NCBI GenBank assembly: GCA_051920445.1 | Contig: JBPPLN010000003.1 | Span: 1 to 64,000, forward strand | DNA length: 64,000 nucleotides | Source: CAG-177 sp003514385 | GTDB lineage: Bacteria; Bacillota; Clostridia; Oscillospirales; Acutalibacteraceae | Direction: 5' to 3' | The notes under the pieces: model-generated | The model's database searches: none | What the model saw: only the letters and a program-made list of their open reading frames with translations | Told to the model about the DNA's origin: nothing | Program-made: the position numbers and the translations under genes | In this document: positions 41,134 through 50,112 of the stretch, piece after piece | How positions within the stretch are numbered: position 1 is the first letter of the stretch | Layout of the letters: each line of letters opens with the position of its first letter

Positions 41134-42309
41134 TCAAGCCTCCTTGTCTGCACAGACTTCTTTTATAACGCCGACTGCCTGTTCGAGCAGCTCCATGGGA
41201 ATGTTGAGCGCCGGGAGCAGTCTGACCTTGTCTTTCGCTTTGATAACGAGAACGCCTTTCTTTATGCAGGCGTTTATGACCTCGGAGGCGTCCTTTTCGG
41301 TCTTTATGCCGATCATCAGCCCGAGTCCGGTTACTTCTTTTATGCCCGGTGCGCCGCTGAGCTCTGAAAATATATATTCCGACCTCTTACGGACTCCGGC
41401 GAGAGTCTTTTCACCGAGCCTCGAAAGAATGTTTATCGCGCCGGCGCAGCATATCGGGTTGCCGCCAAAAGTAGAACCGTGGGAGCCGGGGGTGAGAACA
41501 TCCTTTGTCTTTTCGCTGAACAGCGTAGCGCCGAGCGGCAGACCGCCCGCGAGTCCTTTTGCGGTCGATACGATGTCGGGGAATATGCCGTAGTTCATGT
41601 AGCTGTAGAGCTTGCCGCTTCTGCCGTTGCCTGTCTGAACCTCGTCGCAGATGAGCAGAATGTCGCGCTCGCGGCAGATTCTTTCGAGCGATTGGAGATA
41701 GTCTTTGTCGAGCGGCATAACGCCGCCCTCGCCCTGAACGACTTCGAGCATGACTGCGGCGCAGCGATTCTCAAAGAGAACTTTTTCAATCTTCTCGATA
41801 TCATTTGGCTCAACATAGATAAATCCCTCGGTCAGCGGCAGGAAATCTTTGTGGAACACATCCTGACCCGTTGCGGCGAGGGTGGTTATCGTCCTGCCGT
41901 GGAAGCTGTTTTTCAGTGTAACTATGTTGTAGCAGTCCGCGCCGTGCTTCTCTGCGGCGTATTTTCTCGCTGCCTTTATTGCACATTCGTTGGCCTCTGC
42001 GCCGGAGTTCGAGAAGAAAACTTTTTTCATGCCCGTGCGGTCGCAGAGCATCTGCGCGAGCTTCACGCAAGGCTCTGTGTAGTAGAGGTTCGACATGTGC
42101 TGAATTTTGCCCGCCTGCTCGGTTATTGCTTTTATCCATTCGTCGTCGGCTATGCCGAAAGTGTTGACCGCTATGCCCGAGGACAGATCGGTGTATATCT
42201 TCCCCGCGTCGTCCCAGACCACGGAGCCCTTGCCGCCCTCGATGGTCAGCGGGAACCTCGCATAAGTTCCGGCTATGTATTCCTTGTCCTGCTGCTGTAA
42301 TATATCCAT
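41134..42309 (-). CDS. argD: acetylornithine aminotransferase
   Basis: A 391-residue class III PLP aminotransferase converting N-acetylglutamate semialdehyde to N-acetylornithine. Motifs: NSGAEANECAIKAARKYA, FHGRTITTLAATGQ, LLICDEVQTGNGRSGK and the PLP lysine in STAKGLAGGLPLGA. AAGGAG is eight bases before ATG 42309. It lies between argB and argF, its stop touching the argF start region. Confidence 0.97.
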   Translation of the reverse strand: MDILQQQDKEYIAGTYARFPLTIEGGKGSVVWDDAGKIYTDLSSGIAVNTFGIADDEWIKAITEQAGKIQHMSNLYYTEPCVKLAQMLCDRTGMKKVFFSNSGAEANECAIKAARKYAAEKHGADCYNIVTLKNSFHGRTITTLAATGQDVFHKDFLPLTEGFIYVEPNDIEKIEKVLFENRCAAVMLEVVQGEGGVMPLDKDYLQSLERICRERDILLICDEVQTGNGRSGKLYSYMNYGIFPDIVSTAKGLAGGLPLGATLFSEKTKDVLTPGSHGSTFGGNPICCAGAINILSRLGEKTLAGVRKRSEYIFSELSGAPGIKEVTGLGLMIGIKTEKDASEVINACIKKGVLVIKAKDKVRLLPALNIPMELLEQAVGVIKEVCADKEA

Positions 42310-42321
42310 TATATCTCCTTT

Positions 42322-43176
42322 TTATGCCGTGAACATCGTGCCCATGCCTTCGTCTGTCAGCATTTCAATAAGTATCGAGTGCGGTATCCTGCCGTCAATA
42401 ATGAAAACCCTGTGTACGCCCCATTTTATTGCATCGATGCAGCATTCGGCTTTCGGAATCATGCCGCTGCCGATGATGCCGCTCTTTATGAGCGCGGGAA
42501 CTTCGTCCGCCTTTATGACCGAGATGAGCGTGTCCGGGTCGTCCTTGTCCTGAAGAATGCCGCTGATATCCGTCATGGATATAAGGCTCTCCGCGTTGAG
42601 CGCGCCGGCTATCTTCGCCGCGGCGGTGTCCGCGTTTATGTTATAGACATTGCCCTCGCTGTCGCAGCCGACGGTCGAAACGATCGGGATATATCCCTTG
42701 TCGATAACGTCGAGTATCGGCTGAATATTTACATTTGTTATCTCGCCGACGAAGCCGAGCTTCTCGTCTTTCATCTTCGCTTCAATCATGTGGCCGTCTA
42801 TTCCGGAGAGTCCCATCGCCTTGCCGCCTTTGTTTTCAACGAGGTTGACAAGGCTTTTGTTGACCTTTCCGGCGAGCACCATCTGCACTATATCGGCGGT
42901 CTCCTTGTCCGTGACGCGCAGACCGTTGACGAATTCACTCTTCTTGCCGGTCTTTTGGAGCATATCCGTTATCTCCGGGCCGCCGCCGTGAACCAGAACG
43001 ACTTTTATGCCGATGAGCCAGAGCAGAACGATGTCGCGCATGACGGAATCTTTTAGCTTTTCACTCGTCATCGCGTTGCCGCCGTATTTGACGACAACTA
43101 TCTTGCCTGCGTAATCCTGTATATACGGCAGCGCGTGGACAAGAACCCTTGCGCGCTCCGCGTTTGAAATGTTCAT
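42322..43176 (-). CDS. argB: acetylglutamate kinase
   Basis: A 284-residue amino-acid kinase that phosphorylates N-acetylglutamate. Motifs: VVKYGGNAM with the phosphate-binding Lys, VLVHGGGPEIT, the substrate site GLRVTDKETADIVQMVLAGKVNK, and the ATP end NINADTAAAKIAGAL. The long N-terminal helix (ARVLVHALPYIQDYAGK) is that of hexameric, arginine-inhibited NAGKs, so feedback control by arginine is likely. It lies 23 bases after argJ. Confidence 0.97.
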   Translation of the reverse strand: MNISNAERARVLVHALPYIQDYAGKIVVVKYGGNAMTSEKLKDSVMRDIVLLWLIGIKVVLVHGGGPEITDMLQKTGKKSEFVNGLRVTDKETADIVQMVLAGKVNKSLVNLVENKGGKAMGLSGIDGHMIEAKMKDEKLGFVGEITNVNIQPILDVIDKGYIPIVSTVGCDSEGNVYNINADTAAAKIAGALNAESLISMTDISGILQDKDDPDTLISVIKADEVPALIKSGIIGSGMIPKAECCIDAIKWGVHRVFIIDGRIPHSILIEMLTDEGMGTMFTA

Positions 43177-43199
43177 ATCTTTCCCTCCGTTTTTCGCAA

Positions 43200-44411
43200 T
43201 CAGGTGCGGTAGTCTCCGTTTATCCTGACATAGTCATATGTCAGGTCACAACCCCACGCCGTCGAAGACGCGTCGCCGCTCTTTAAATCAATAAGAATAT
43301 CTATCTCATTTTCGGAGAGTATCTCTTTTGCCTTTTCCTCCGAAAAATCAACTCCCGCGCCGTTTTCGCAGACGAGGATCGAGCCTTTATTCGACTTGAA
43401 CCAAACGTCGATTTTGTTGACGTCAACATCCGCACCGCTGTAGCCGATGGCGCAGAGAACCCTGCCCCAGTTGGCGTCCGAGCCGAACATGGCGGCTTTC
43501 GTCAGAGACGAGCAGACAACGCTCTTTGCAACAGTCTTGGCTGTTTCTTTATCTTTTGCGCCGCTGACTTTGCATTCGAGCAGCTTCGTCGCGCCCTCGC
43601 CGTCGGCGGCAATCCTGCGGCAGAGCCACACGGTTATCGTATTGAGGGCTTTCATGAATTCATTGAAGTCATCGCCCTCTTTGCTGATCTCTTTGTTCCC
43701 GGCGAGCCCGTTTGCGAGCACTGTCACCATGTCGTTCGTCGAAGTGTCGCCGTCGATGCTTATCATATTGAAAGTCTCTGCAATGTCCGAAGACAGGGCT
43801 TTCTGGAGCATCTCACTGCTTATCGCGCAGTCGGTGGTTATGAAAACGAGCATCGTCGCCATGTTGGGATGAATCATGCCCGAGCCCTTGGCGATGCCGC
43901 CCATCTTGCATTCAACTCCGCCTATTTCGAAGCTGACGGCAATCTCCTTCGGAATCGTGTCGGTCGTCATTATCGCCTCTGCCGCCTGATCGGAGTGGTC
44001 GCCCAACCCCGCTTTCAGAGCGGGTATGCCGGAGGCTATCGGAGTGATATTCAGCGGCTGGCCGATAACGCCTGTCGAAGCGACGACGATGTCGGCGGGC
44101 TTTATTCCGAGCACGGACGCGAGCAGGTCGCTCGTGCGCTCGGCTATCTCAACGCCGTTCGCGTTGCAGGTGTTCGCGTTTCCGCTGTTGCATATGACCG
44201 CCTGCGCCTTGCCGTCAGCGATATGATTTTTTGTGACGACCAGCGGCGCGCCCTTGACAAGATTAGTTGTATAGACAGCCGCCGCGTTGGCGACTTTTTC
44301 GCTGTATATGAGCGCGAGATCGCGCTTCGTCCTGTTCTTGCGGATTCCGCAGTGAACGCCGGAAGCCTTGAATCCCTTTGCGGCGCAGACGCCGCCCGAT
44401 ATTATTTTCAT
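43200..44411 (-). CDS. argJ: bifunctional ornithine acetyltransferase / N-acetylglutamate synthase
   Basis: A 403-residue ArgJ that moves the acetyl group from N-acetylornithine to glutamate, closing the cyclic arginine pathway. The self-cleavage site is KGSGMIHPNMATML (nucleophile Thr after the cut). Other motifs: KRDLALIYSEKVANAAAVYT, SGNANTCNA and SVVCSSLTKAAMFGSDANWGR. No argA or argE is needed with this enzyme, and none is seen. AGGAGG lies ten or so bases before the ATG. Confidence 0.97.
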   Translation of the reverse strand: MKIISGGVCAAKGFKASGVHCGIRKNRTKRDLALIYSEKVANAAAVYTTNLVKGAPLVVTKNHIADGKAQAVICNSGNANTCNANGVEIAERTSDLLASVLGIKPADIVVASTGVIGQPLNITPIASGIPALKAGLGDHSDQAAEAIMTTDTIPKEIAVSFEIGGVECKMGGIAKGSGMIHPNMATMLVFITTDCAISSEMLQKALSSDIAETFNMISIDGDTSTNDMVTVLANGLAGNKEISKEGDDFNEFMKALNTITVWLCRRIAADGEGATKLLECKVSGAKDKETAKTVAKSVVCSSLTKAAMFGSDANWGRVLCAIGYSGADVDVNKIDVWFKSNKGSILVCENGAGVDFSEEKAKEILSENEIDILIDLKSGDASSTAWGCDLTYDYVRINGDYRT

Positions 44412-44425
44412 TTTATTTTACCTCC

Positions 44426-45349
44426 TCAGATATCAAGTCCGAAAGCCTTGTCCTTGCCCATGACAAGGTTCAGATTTTCGAGCGCGGCGCCCGATGCGCC
44501 TTTGCCGAGATTGTCGTATACGGCGGTCAGCAGTATTCGCTCATCGTTGCCGTAGACCGATATTTTCATGCCGTCCGTGCCCGAGAGCGCGCCCGCGCAC
44601 AGAAAGCCGTCGTTGTCCGATTTGCCGCAGAATTTCACGACGGGACCCTGATATTTCGCTCTGTAGATATCGGCGATTTCGCTTGAAGAACAGCTTATCT
44701 GCTCCGCAAACAGCGGCACGGTGACCTGCATTCCGCTGTAAAAATCATCGACCACGGGGCAGAATATCGGGGCGTTTTCAATGCCCGTTATGCCTTTCAT
44801 CTCTTTTAAGTGCTTGTGCTGCTGAGTCAGCCCGTACTGTCTGGGGGCAAAGAGCAGGGGAGATTTATCCTCGCTCTCGTATTCGGCAATCATCTTCTTG
44901 CCGCCGCCGCTGTAGCCGGTCAGAGAATAGCAGCTGAGCAGTGCATCATTTCCGAGCACGCCCGCCTCAACAAGCGGATAAACAAGCGCGATAAACCCGC
45001 CGGCGTGGCATCCGGGGACGGCGATGCGTTTGGAGTTCTTTATCTTATCTTCAAATTCTGCTGACAGCTCCGGGAAGCCGTAAGCCCAGCCCTCGCTCGT
45101 GCGGTGCGCCGTCGAGGTATCTATAATAACAGTGTCCGGATTTTCAACCAGTTCGACCGCCTCAACTGCGGCGGCGTCCGGCAGGCAAAGAAAAGCGACC
45201 TGTGCGCTGTTCAGCGCCTGCTTGCGGCTCTCGGTATCTTTTCTCTGCTCCTCACTGAGCGTTGTCAGATCAACGTCGCTTCGTTTCATCAGTCTGTCTT
45301 TTATTCTCAGCCCGGTCGTGCCGGCGCTGCCGTCGATAAATATTTTCAT
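44426..45349 (-). CDS. argC: N-acetyl-gamma-glutamyl-phosphate reductase (short type)
   Basis: A 307-residue NADPH-dependent reductase of the shorter ArgC group (starts MKIFIDGSAGTTGLRI; long ArgC is ~345). The catalytic Cys is in VPGCHAGGF; DTSTAHRTSEGWAYGFPEL and SLTGYSGGGKKMI are also diagnostic. First gene of the arg operon, 75-100 bases downstream of a promoter with an ArgR-type box. Confidence 0.96.
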   Translation of the reverse strand: MKIFIDGSAGTTGLRIKDRLMKRSDVDLTTLSEEQRKDTESRKQALNSAQVAFLCLPDAAAVEAVELVENPDTVIIDTSTAHRTSEGWAYGFPELSAEFEDKIKNSKRIAVPGCHAGGFIALVYPLVEAGVLGNDALLSCYSLTGYSGGGKKMIAEYESEDKSPLLFAPRQYGLTQQHKHLKEMKGITGIENAPIFCPVVDDFYSGMQVTVPLFAEQISCSSSEIADIYRAKYQGPVVKFCGKSDNDGFLCAGALSGTDGMKISVYGNDERILLTAVYDNLGKGASGAALENLNLVMGKDKAFGLDI

Positions 45350-45446
45350 GGTGTCTCCCGCTTAATGCGCTTTCGGCGAACACGGCGTTTATAAAAACAA
45401 TCCAATATTCGCCGACGGTGCAAAATTATTCAACTATTTGACTAAT

Positions 45447-45475
45447 AATATACTACTATATGCATAAATATTCAA
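45447..45475 (-). promoter_or_regulatory. arg operon promoter with overlapping ArgR box
   Basis: On the minus strand TTGAAT (45475-45470) and TATATT (45452-45447) with a 17-base spacer. ttgaatatttatgcat (45475-45460) is one base off the TGAATnnnnATTCA ARG box and covers the -35 and spacer, so ArgR with arginine would block RNA polymerase. A further half-box (ttgaattta) lies near 45497-45505. Confidence 0.7.
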
Positions 45476-45611
45476 GTGCTTCAGCAAAATAAATTCAATT
45501 TTGTCAATCTGTACCATACCTTCGTCCGTTGGCAAACAGCTTTGTAAAAATTGACAAGAGAATAGGGGAGAGGGTGAATAAATGTATATCGGTTGTTCAG
45601 ATACAATTAAA

Positions 45612-45644
45612 AACAGGATATCTCCTTGCCGGAGATATCCTGTT
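45612..45644 (-). terminator. intrinsic terminator of the lysine-type ABC operon
   Basis: A perfect 14-bp stem (aacaggatatctcc / ggagatatcctgtt), five-base loop, followed on the minus strand by TTTAATTG. Confidence 0.9.
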
Positions 45645-45649
45645 TAATT

Positions 45650-46390
45650 TTATTTCGCGAGGAATCTTGAAAGGAACTCCTGCGTCTTTGGATCCTGCGG
45701 ATTCTCGAAGATGTCCTTCGGGCTGCCCTGCTCGCAGATGAGTCCGTCCGCCATGAACACGACATTCGTTGAAACGTCGCGCGCAAACGCCATCTCGTGG
45801 GTGACGACTATCATCGTCAGGCCCTCTTTGGCGAGGTTGCGCATGACTTCAAGCACTTCGCCGACCATCTGGGGGTCGAGTGCGCTCGTCGGCTCGTCGA
45901 ACAGCAGAACTTCGGGCTCCATCGCAAGCGCGCGGGCTATTGCGACGCGCTGCTTCTGACCGCCGGAGAGCTGGGAGGGCTTGGCGTTGATGTAGGGCGC
46001 CATGCCGACCTTTTCAAGATAATGCAGTGCGGAAGCCTTGGCTTCGGCTCTGGACTTCTTGAGAACCTTCGTCTGACCGATCATGCAGTTCTTGAGCGCG
46101 GTCATGTTGTTGAAAAGATTGAACGACTGGAACACCATGCCGACGTGCGAACGGTATGCGCTCGCGCCGCCTTTTATATTGTCGATGTTCGTGCCGTGAT
46201 AGAGTATCTCGCCGGAGGTCGGAGTCTCAAGGAGGTTTATGCAGCGGAGCAAAGTTGATTTGCCCGAGCCGGACGCGCCGATGATGCTCGTGACATCGCC
46301 GGGATTGACCGAAAAGTCAATGTCGCGCAGAACTTCGTGGCTGCCGAAGGTCTTTGAAAGATGATTTATCTGTAAAATAGGCTCTGACAT
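45650..46390 (-). CDS. polar amino acid (predicted lysine) ABC transporter ATPase
   Basis: A 246-residue GlnQ/HisP-type ATPase: Walker A GASGSGKSTLLRC, MVFQSFNLFNNMTAL, signature LSGGQKQRVAIARAL, Walker B VLLFDEPTSALDP and switch VVTHEMAFA. Its start overlaps the permease stop by one base. Last gene of the lysine-riboswitch operon, so it probably powers lysine uptake. Confidence 0.95.
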   Translation of the reverse strand: MSEPILQINHLSKTFGSHEVLRDIDFSVNPGDVTSIIGASGSGKSTLLRCINLLETPTSGEILYHGTNIDNIKGGASAYRSHVGMVFQSFNLFNNMTALKNCMIGQTKVLKKSRAEAKASALHYLEKVGMAPYINAKPSQLSGGQKQRVAIARALAMEPEVLLFDEPTSALDPQMVGEVLEVMRNLAKEGLTMIVVTHEMAFARDVSTNVVFMADGLICEQGSPKDIFENPQDPKTQEFLSRFLAK

Positions 46391-47196
46391 TATCTTCCCT
46401 CCTTCTTTGACTTCTTGACATATGAGTACATTCCGCTGGTGTGGGCGAGAGTGTCGGTGGTCGAGAGATCGAAGTTCTCCGGACCGTCAAGCTTCTTCTC
46501 CCACAGTCTGAGGATAAGCGAGCAGATGACCGTCATTATCAGGTAGATAGTCAGCGTTATAACTGCCGACGGGAAGTAGACATACTTTGCGCCGACGATA
46601 GCCTTGTGAGCCGCGAAGAGCTCGGCGTAGCCGATAACGAACATGACGGAAGTATCCTTGATGTTGATTATGAGGTTGTTGCCTATCTGCGGGATGATAT
46701 TGCGTATGGTCTGCGGAAGAATAACATAGAGCATGGTCTTGAAGTGGTTCATGCCTATGGACATTGCGCCCTCCGTCTGACCGACGTCTATCGACATTAT
46801 ACCGCCGCGGACGGTCTCTGCCATATATGCTCCGGTGTTGATGGAGACAACGAGATATGCCGCGAAAGTCGGTTCAAGGTTTATCGCACCGTTTGAGAAG
46901 TAGGGCAGGGCGTAGAAGATGAATATCGCCTGGATTATCATCGGCGTGCCTCTGAAAACTTCGACGTAGATACGCACTATAGCCTTGACTATGCCGAGGA
47001 TGACCCGCTTTACGATATTGTCTTTTTTGCCGCACGGAATAGTCTGGATTATTCCGCAGACAAGGCCGATGAGGCAGCCTATGATTGTCGCTATAACAGC
47101 GAGCTCTATTGTCTTGAGCGCACCGGTCAGATACTGCATTGAGCTATCGCTCCAGCACTGGACTATGTCGCTCCACAGCTCGGCAAGCTTGTTCAT
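46390..47196 (-). CDS. polar amino acid (predicted lysine) ABC transporter permease
   Basis: A 268-residue permease with about five to six membrane helices of the HisM/GlnP family: the N-terminal ALKTIELAVIATIIG segment, VEVFRGTPMIIQAIFIFYALPYF and the EAA loop region GGIMSIDVGQTEGAMSIGMNHF. A hydrophilic tail of ~35 residues follows the last helix. It lies between the binding protein and ATPase genes; specificity comes from the riboswitch upstream. Confidence 0.95.
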   Translation of the reverse strand: MNKLAELWSDIVQCWSDSSMQYLTGALKTIELAVIATIIGCLIGLVCGIIQTIPCGKKDNIVKRVILGIVKAIVRIYVEVFRGTPMIIQAIFIFYALPYFSNGAINLEPTFAAYLVVSINTGAYMAETVRGGIMSIDVGQTEGAMSIGMNHFKTMLYVILPQTIRNIIPQIGNNLIINIKDTSVMFVIGYAELFAAHKAIVGAKYVYFPSAVITLTIYLIMTVICSLILRLWEKKLDGPENFDLSTTDTLAHTSGMYSYVKKSKKEGR

Positions 47197-47227
47197 ATCT
47201 TGTTATCTCCGTTCTGATTATTGTTGA

Positions 47228-48079
47228 TTACTTTGAAAGGGGCTGAATCTTGGTAGCCTCGTTCATTATCTTGTTGAAGTCGTCTGCGGTCATGCCTGCA
47301 AGGGCGGAGTTGATCTTGTCCTTGAGCTCGGTGTTGCCCTTCTTGACAGAGATGCCGATGTTGATGTCGCCCTCGTCAACCTTGAAAGCATTTTCGGGAA
47401 GGTCGAGGATCTTCAGATCGCTGTAAGCGATGAGCGCGCCCTGAGCGGTGGGCATATCGGTGCAGATGAAGTCGACAGCGCCGGTCTCAAGAGCCATGAG
47501 CATCGAGGGAGCGGTCTCCTGTGCGGTCTGGATAAGAGCACCGTTTATCTGCGGAAGGCAGGTGGTATACCAAATGGTTCCGAGCTGGGAGGTGCACTTT
47601 GCACCTGCGAGGTCAGCAAGGGAGGTAGCGTTTGCATACTTGTTGTTCTGCTTTGTCATGCAGACGATGCTCGCATAGAGGTAGGGACCTGCGAAATCGA
47701 CCTGCTGCATACGCTCTTCGGTCATCGACTGACCTGCGATAACGGCGTCAACCTTGCCGGTCTGGACTGCGGGAACAAGTGAATCCCAGTCAAGGCGGAC
47801 AACTTCAAGCTTCCAGCCGTTTGCTTCGCATATCTTCTTAGCCATCATGATATCGTATCCGTTGGCGTAGTCGCTGGAATCCTTTATCGGGACAGCGCCG
47901 TTGGAATCATCGCTCTGAGTCCAGTTGTAGGGAGCGTATGCGCACTCCATGGCAACGGTCAGAACGCCGTCTTCAACGCCGGTCTTGGCACTTTCGGTTT
48001 TCGTGCCGCAGCCTGCAAATAATACTGCGCACATGGCGATAGCCAGAATGGCGGCCACAATTCTCTTCGTTCTGTTCAT
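47228..48079 (-). CDS. amino acid (predicted lysine) substrate-binding lipoprotein
   Basis: About 283 residues. Lipobox LFAGCG (Cys24), then the SBP family 3 fold: CAYAPYNWTQSD, GYDIMMAKKICEANGWKLEVV, WDSLVPAVQTGKVDAVIAG, MTEERMQQVDFAGPYL and SLADLAGAKCTSQLGT. ATG 48079 is chosen because AGGAG is nine bases upstream; longer in-frame starts run into the riboswitch. The operon is headed by a lysine riboswitch, so lysine (or a close analogue) is the predicted ligand. Confidence 0.94.
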   Translation of the reverse strand: MNRTKRIVAAILAIAMCAVLFAGCGTKTESAKTGVEDGVLTVAMECAYAPYNWTQSDDSNGAVPIKDSSDYANGYDIMMAKKICEANGWKLEVVRLDWDSLVPAVQTGKVDAVIAGQSMTEERMQQVDFAGPYLYASIVCMTKQNNKYANATSLADLAGAKCTSQLGTIWYTTCLPQINGALIQTAQETAPSMLMALETGAVDFICTDMPTAQGALIAYSDLKILDLPENAFKVDEGDINIGISVKKGNTELKDKINSALAGMTADDFNKIMNEATKIQPLSK

Positions 48080-48100
48080 TAGTACCATCTCCTGGAAAAA

Positions 48101-48139
48101 ATTAAATAAGCCTGCGACCCGAAGAGGTATCACAGGCTT
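48101..48139 (-). terminator. terminator arm of the lysine riboswitch
   Basis: aagcctgcga (48108-48117) pairs with tcacaggctt (48130-48139); on the minus strand the stem is followed by atttaattttttcc. It lies directly between the aptamer and the ribosome binding site, as the expression platform. Confidence 0.85.
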
Positions 48140-48171
48140 TGTATATGCTGCTATATGTGCAGAAAAACCGA

Positions 48172-48338
48172 TGATAGCGCTCCACATAAGTCATGTGACA
48201 GTCCGTCGCCTGTTCGGCGAGGGCCCAGCATTACCGCGGCGGCAACCGCGATAGAACTTCGGCGAACTTGCCTTTCTCCAGCTGCCGCTTGCCGGCGTTG
48301 CTGCTGGATACTCTTCTCGTTCGCATCCTCTATCAAGT
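48172..48338 (-). promoter_or_regulatory. lysine riboswitch (L box)
   Basis: On the minus strand: gatagaggatgcgaac (48334-48319) opens the aptamer; agagtatcc, ggagaaaggcaag and cgccgaagttc follow; then gctgggccc, ggactgtcac and ggagcgctatc (48183-48173). These are the conserved lysine-riboswitch blocks in order. Bound lysine should favour the terminator at 48101-48139 and shut off uptake. Confidence 0.93.
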
Positions 48339-48357
48339 GCTGTCTTAAATTGTCTGT

Positions 48358-48386
48358 ATTATAGCATTGCATTTTCGGCGTGTCAA
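48358..48386 (-). promoter_or_regulatory. consensus promoter of the lysine-riboswitch operon
   Basis: Perfect TTGACA (48386-48381) and TATAAT (48363-48358) with a 17-base spacer, 20-25 bases before the aptamer. Confidence 0.9.
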
Positions 48387-48490
48387 CAGTTTAACGGGCG
48401 TTTTCGGTAAAAACGTCGGATTTAACAGCCTTTTGCGCCGTAACTTTTCATTTATTGGTGATTGTGCAAGTAAATTTGCCTAAATTCAAA

Positions 48491-48520
48491 GGCAGGGAAC
48501 GGTTTTCACCGTGCCCTGCC
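48491..48520 (-). terminator. probable terminator of guaB
   Basis: ggcagggaacgg pairs with ccgtgccctgcc (one mismatch) around a four-base loop. Only a short T stretch (ctttgaattt) follows on the minus strand. Confidence 0.6.
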
Positions 48521-48534
48521 GTAAAGAATCAGGC

Positions 48535-50043
48535 TTATTTTTTCAGATCGGAGTATGTCTCTTTCTGCACGACGTCGTGCGCACCGCCCTCAACAATGCT
48601 CGTTGCGGAGACAAGGGTCAGCTTCGCTTTCTGCTGCAGCTCGGGGATGGTGAGCGCGCCGCAGTTGCACATGGTGGACTTGACTTTGCTCAGCGAGAGC
48701 GTGACATTGTCCTTGAGGCTGCCGGCGTAGGGAACATAGGAGTCAACGCCCTCCTCGAACGACAGCTTCTTGTCGCCGCCGAGGTCGTAGCGCTGCCAGT
48801 TCCTTGCGCGGTTGGAGCCCTCGCCCCAGTACTCTTTGTAGTAAGTACCCTTGAGCGAAATCTTGTTTGTCGGGCTCTCGTCAAAGCGCGCGAAGTAGCG
48901 GCCAAGCATCAGGAAGTCCGCGCCCATTGCAAGCGCGAGGGTCATATGGTGGTCGTAGACGATGCCGCCGTCGGAGCAGACGGGGATATATACGCCCGTT
49001 CTCTCGAAATATTCGTCTCTTGCCTTGCAGACATCGATAAGAGCCGATGCCTGACCTCTGCCGATACCCTTTGTCTCGCGGGTGATGCATATCGAGCCGC
49101 CGCCGATGCCGACCTTTATGAAGTCCGCACCCGCCTCGGCGAGGAAGAGGAAGCCCTCTCTGTCAACTACGTTGCCCGCGCCGACCTTGACGCTGTCGCC
49201 GTAGTGCTCTCTGACCCATGCGAGGGTGCGGGACTGCCACTCCGAGAAGCCCTCGGAGGAGTCGATGCAGAGCACGTCTGCGCCCGCCTCGACAAGTGCG
49301 GGAATACGCTCGGCGTAGTCTCTTGTGTTTATACCTGCGCCGACGACATAGCGCTTGTCGGCGTCGAGAAGCTCGTTCGGGTTGTCCTTATGGGCGTCGT
49401 AGTCCTTGCGGAAAACAAAATATCTGAGCTTGCCCTCGGAGTCGACTATAGGCAGGGAGTTGAGCTTGTTGTCCCAGATTATATCATTGGCTTCCTTGAG
49501 CGTGGTGGTGTCCGGAGCGGTGACGAGTTTTTCGAGGGGAGTCATGAAAGACGAGACCTTCTCGTCGCCGGTCATGCGGCTGACGCGGTAGTCTCTGCTC
49601 GTGACTATGCCGACAAGCCTGCCGTTTGCCGAGCCGTCCTCGGTCACGGCGATAGTGGAATGGCCGTTTCTCTCCTTGAGCGCGATAACGTCGTTGAGAG
49701 TGGCGTCGGGAGTGATGTTCGAGTCACTGATGACGAAGCCCGCCTTGAAATTCTTCGCTCTTGCGACCATTGCCGCCTCGTCCTCGATGCTCTGAGAGCC
49801 GAAGATGAACGATACGCCGCCCTCCTTTGCGAGCGCCACGGCGAGCTTCTCGCCGGAGACGGACTGCATAATGGCGGAAGTCAGCGGGATGTTGAGTGAG
49901 ATCGCGGGCTCTTCGCCCTTCCTGTACTTTACAAGAGGCGTCTTGAGCGACACGTTCGCGGGTATGCACTCGCTCGACGAATAGCCGGGGACGAGCAGGT
50001 ACTCGTTAAAGGTGTGCGATACTTCGTTGAAATAATAAGCCAT
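48535..50043 (-). CDS. guaB: IMP dehydrogenase
   Basis: A 502-residue IMPDH that oxidises IMP to XMP, the first step to GMP. A TIM barrel is interrupted by two CBS domains (about residues 100-220: HSTIAVTEDG, LVGIVTSRDYR, NSLPIVDSEGKL). The catalytic loop reads GIGGGSICITRETKGIGRGQ where most bacteria have GPGSICTTR. CSDGGI and the flap region YWGEGSNRARNW follow. It lies downstream of fhs, separated by a hairpin, and ends the purine block. ATG 50043 follows an aggaggtaac site. Confidence 0.95.
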   Translation of the reverse strand: MAYYFNEVSHTFNEYLLVPGYSSSECIPANVSLKTPLVKYRKGEEPAISLNIPLTSAIMQSVSGEKLAVALAKEGGVSFIFGSQSIEDEAAMVARAKNFKAGFVISDSNITPDATLNDVIALKERNGHSTIAVTEDGSANGRLVGIVTSRDYRVSRMTGDEKVSSFMTPLEKLVTAPDTTTLKEANDIIWDNKLNSLPIVDSEGKLRYFVFRKDYDAHKDNPNELLDADKRYVVGAGINTRDYAERIPALVEAGADVLCIDSSEGFSEWQSRTLAWVREHYGDSVKVGAGNVVDREGFLFLAEAGADFIKVGIGGGSICITRETKGIGRGQASALIDVCKARDEYFERTGVYIPVCSDGGIVYDHHMTLALAMGADFLMLGRYFARFDESPTNKISLKGTYYKEYWGEGSNRARNWQRYDLGGDKKLSFEEGVDSYVPYAGSLKDNVTLSLSKVKSTMCNCGALTIPELQQKAKLTLVSATSIVEGGAHDVVQKETYSDLKK

Positions 50044-50070
50044 TTTGTTACCTCCGATATTTATAGAAAC

Positions 50071-50103
50071 TCCGCTCGGCAGAAGAAATATTCTCCGAGC
50101 GGA
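50071..50103 (-). terminator. hairpin between fhs and guaB
   Basis: A perfect 9-bp stem (tccgctcgg / ccgagcgga) followed on the minus strand by gtttctataaat; partial terminator or processing site. Confidence 0.6.
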
Positions 50104-50112
50104 ATTATTATC

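Noticed and set aside
48511..49899. Long open frame antisense to guaB, and similar ones over purL and purH
   Set aside because: Same codon-bias artefact; no promoter or ribosome binding site and no recognisable domain.
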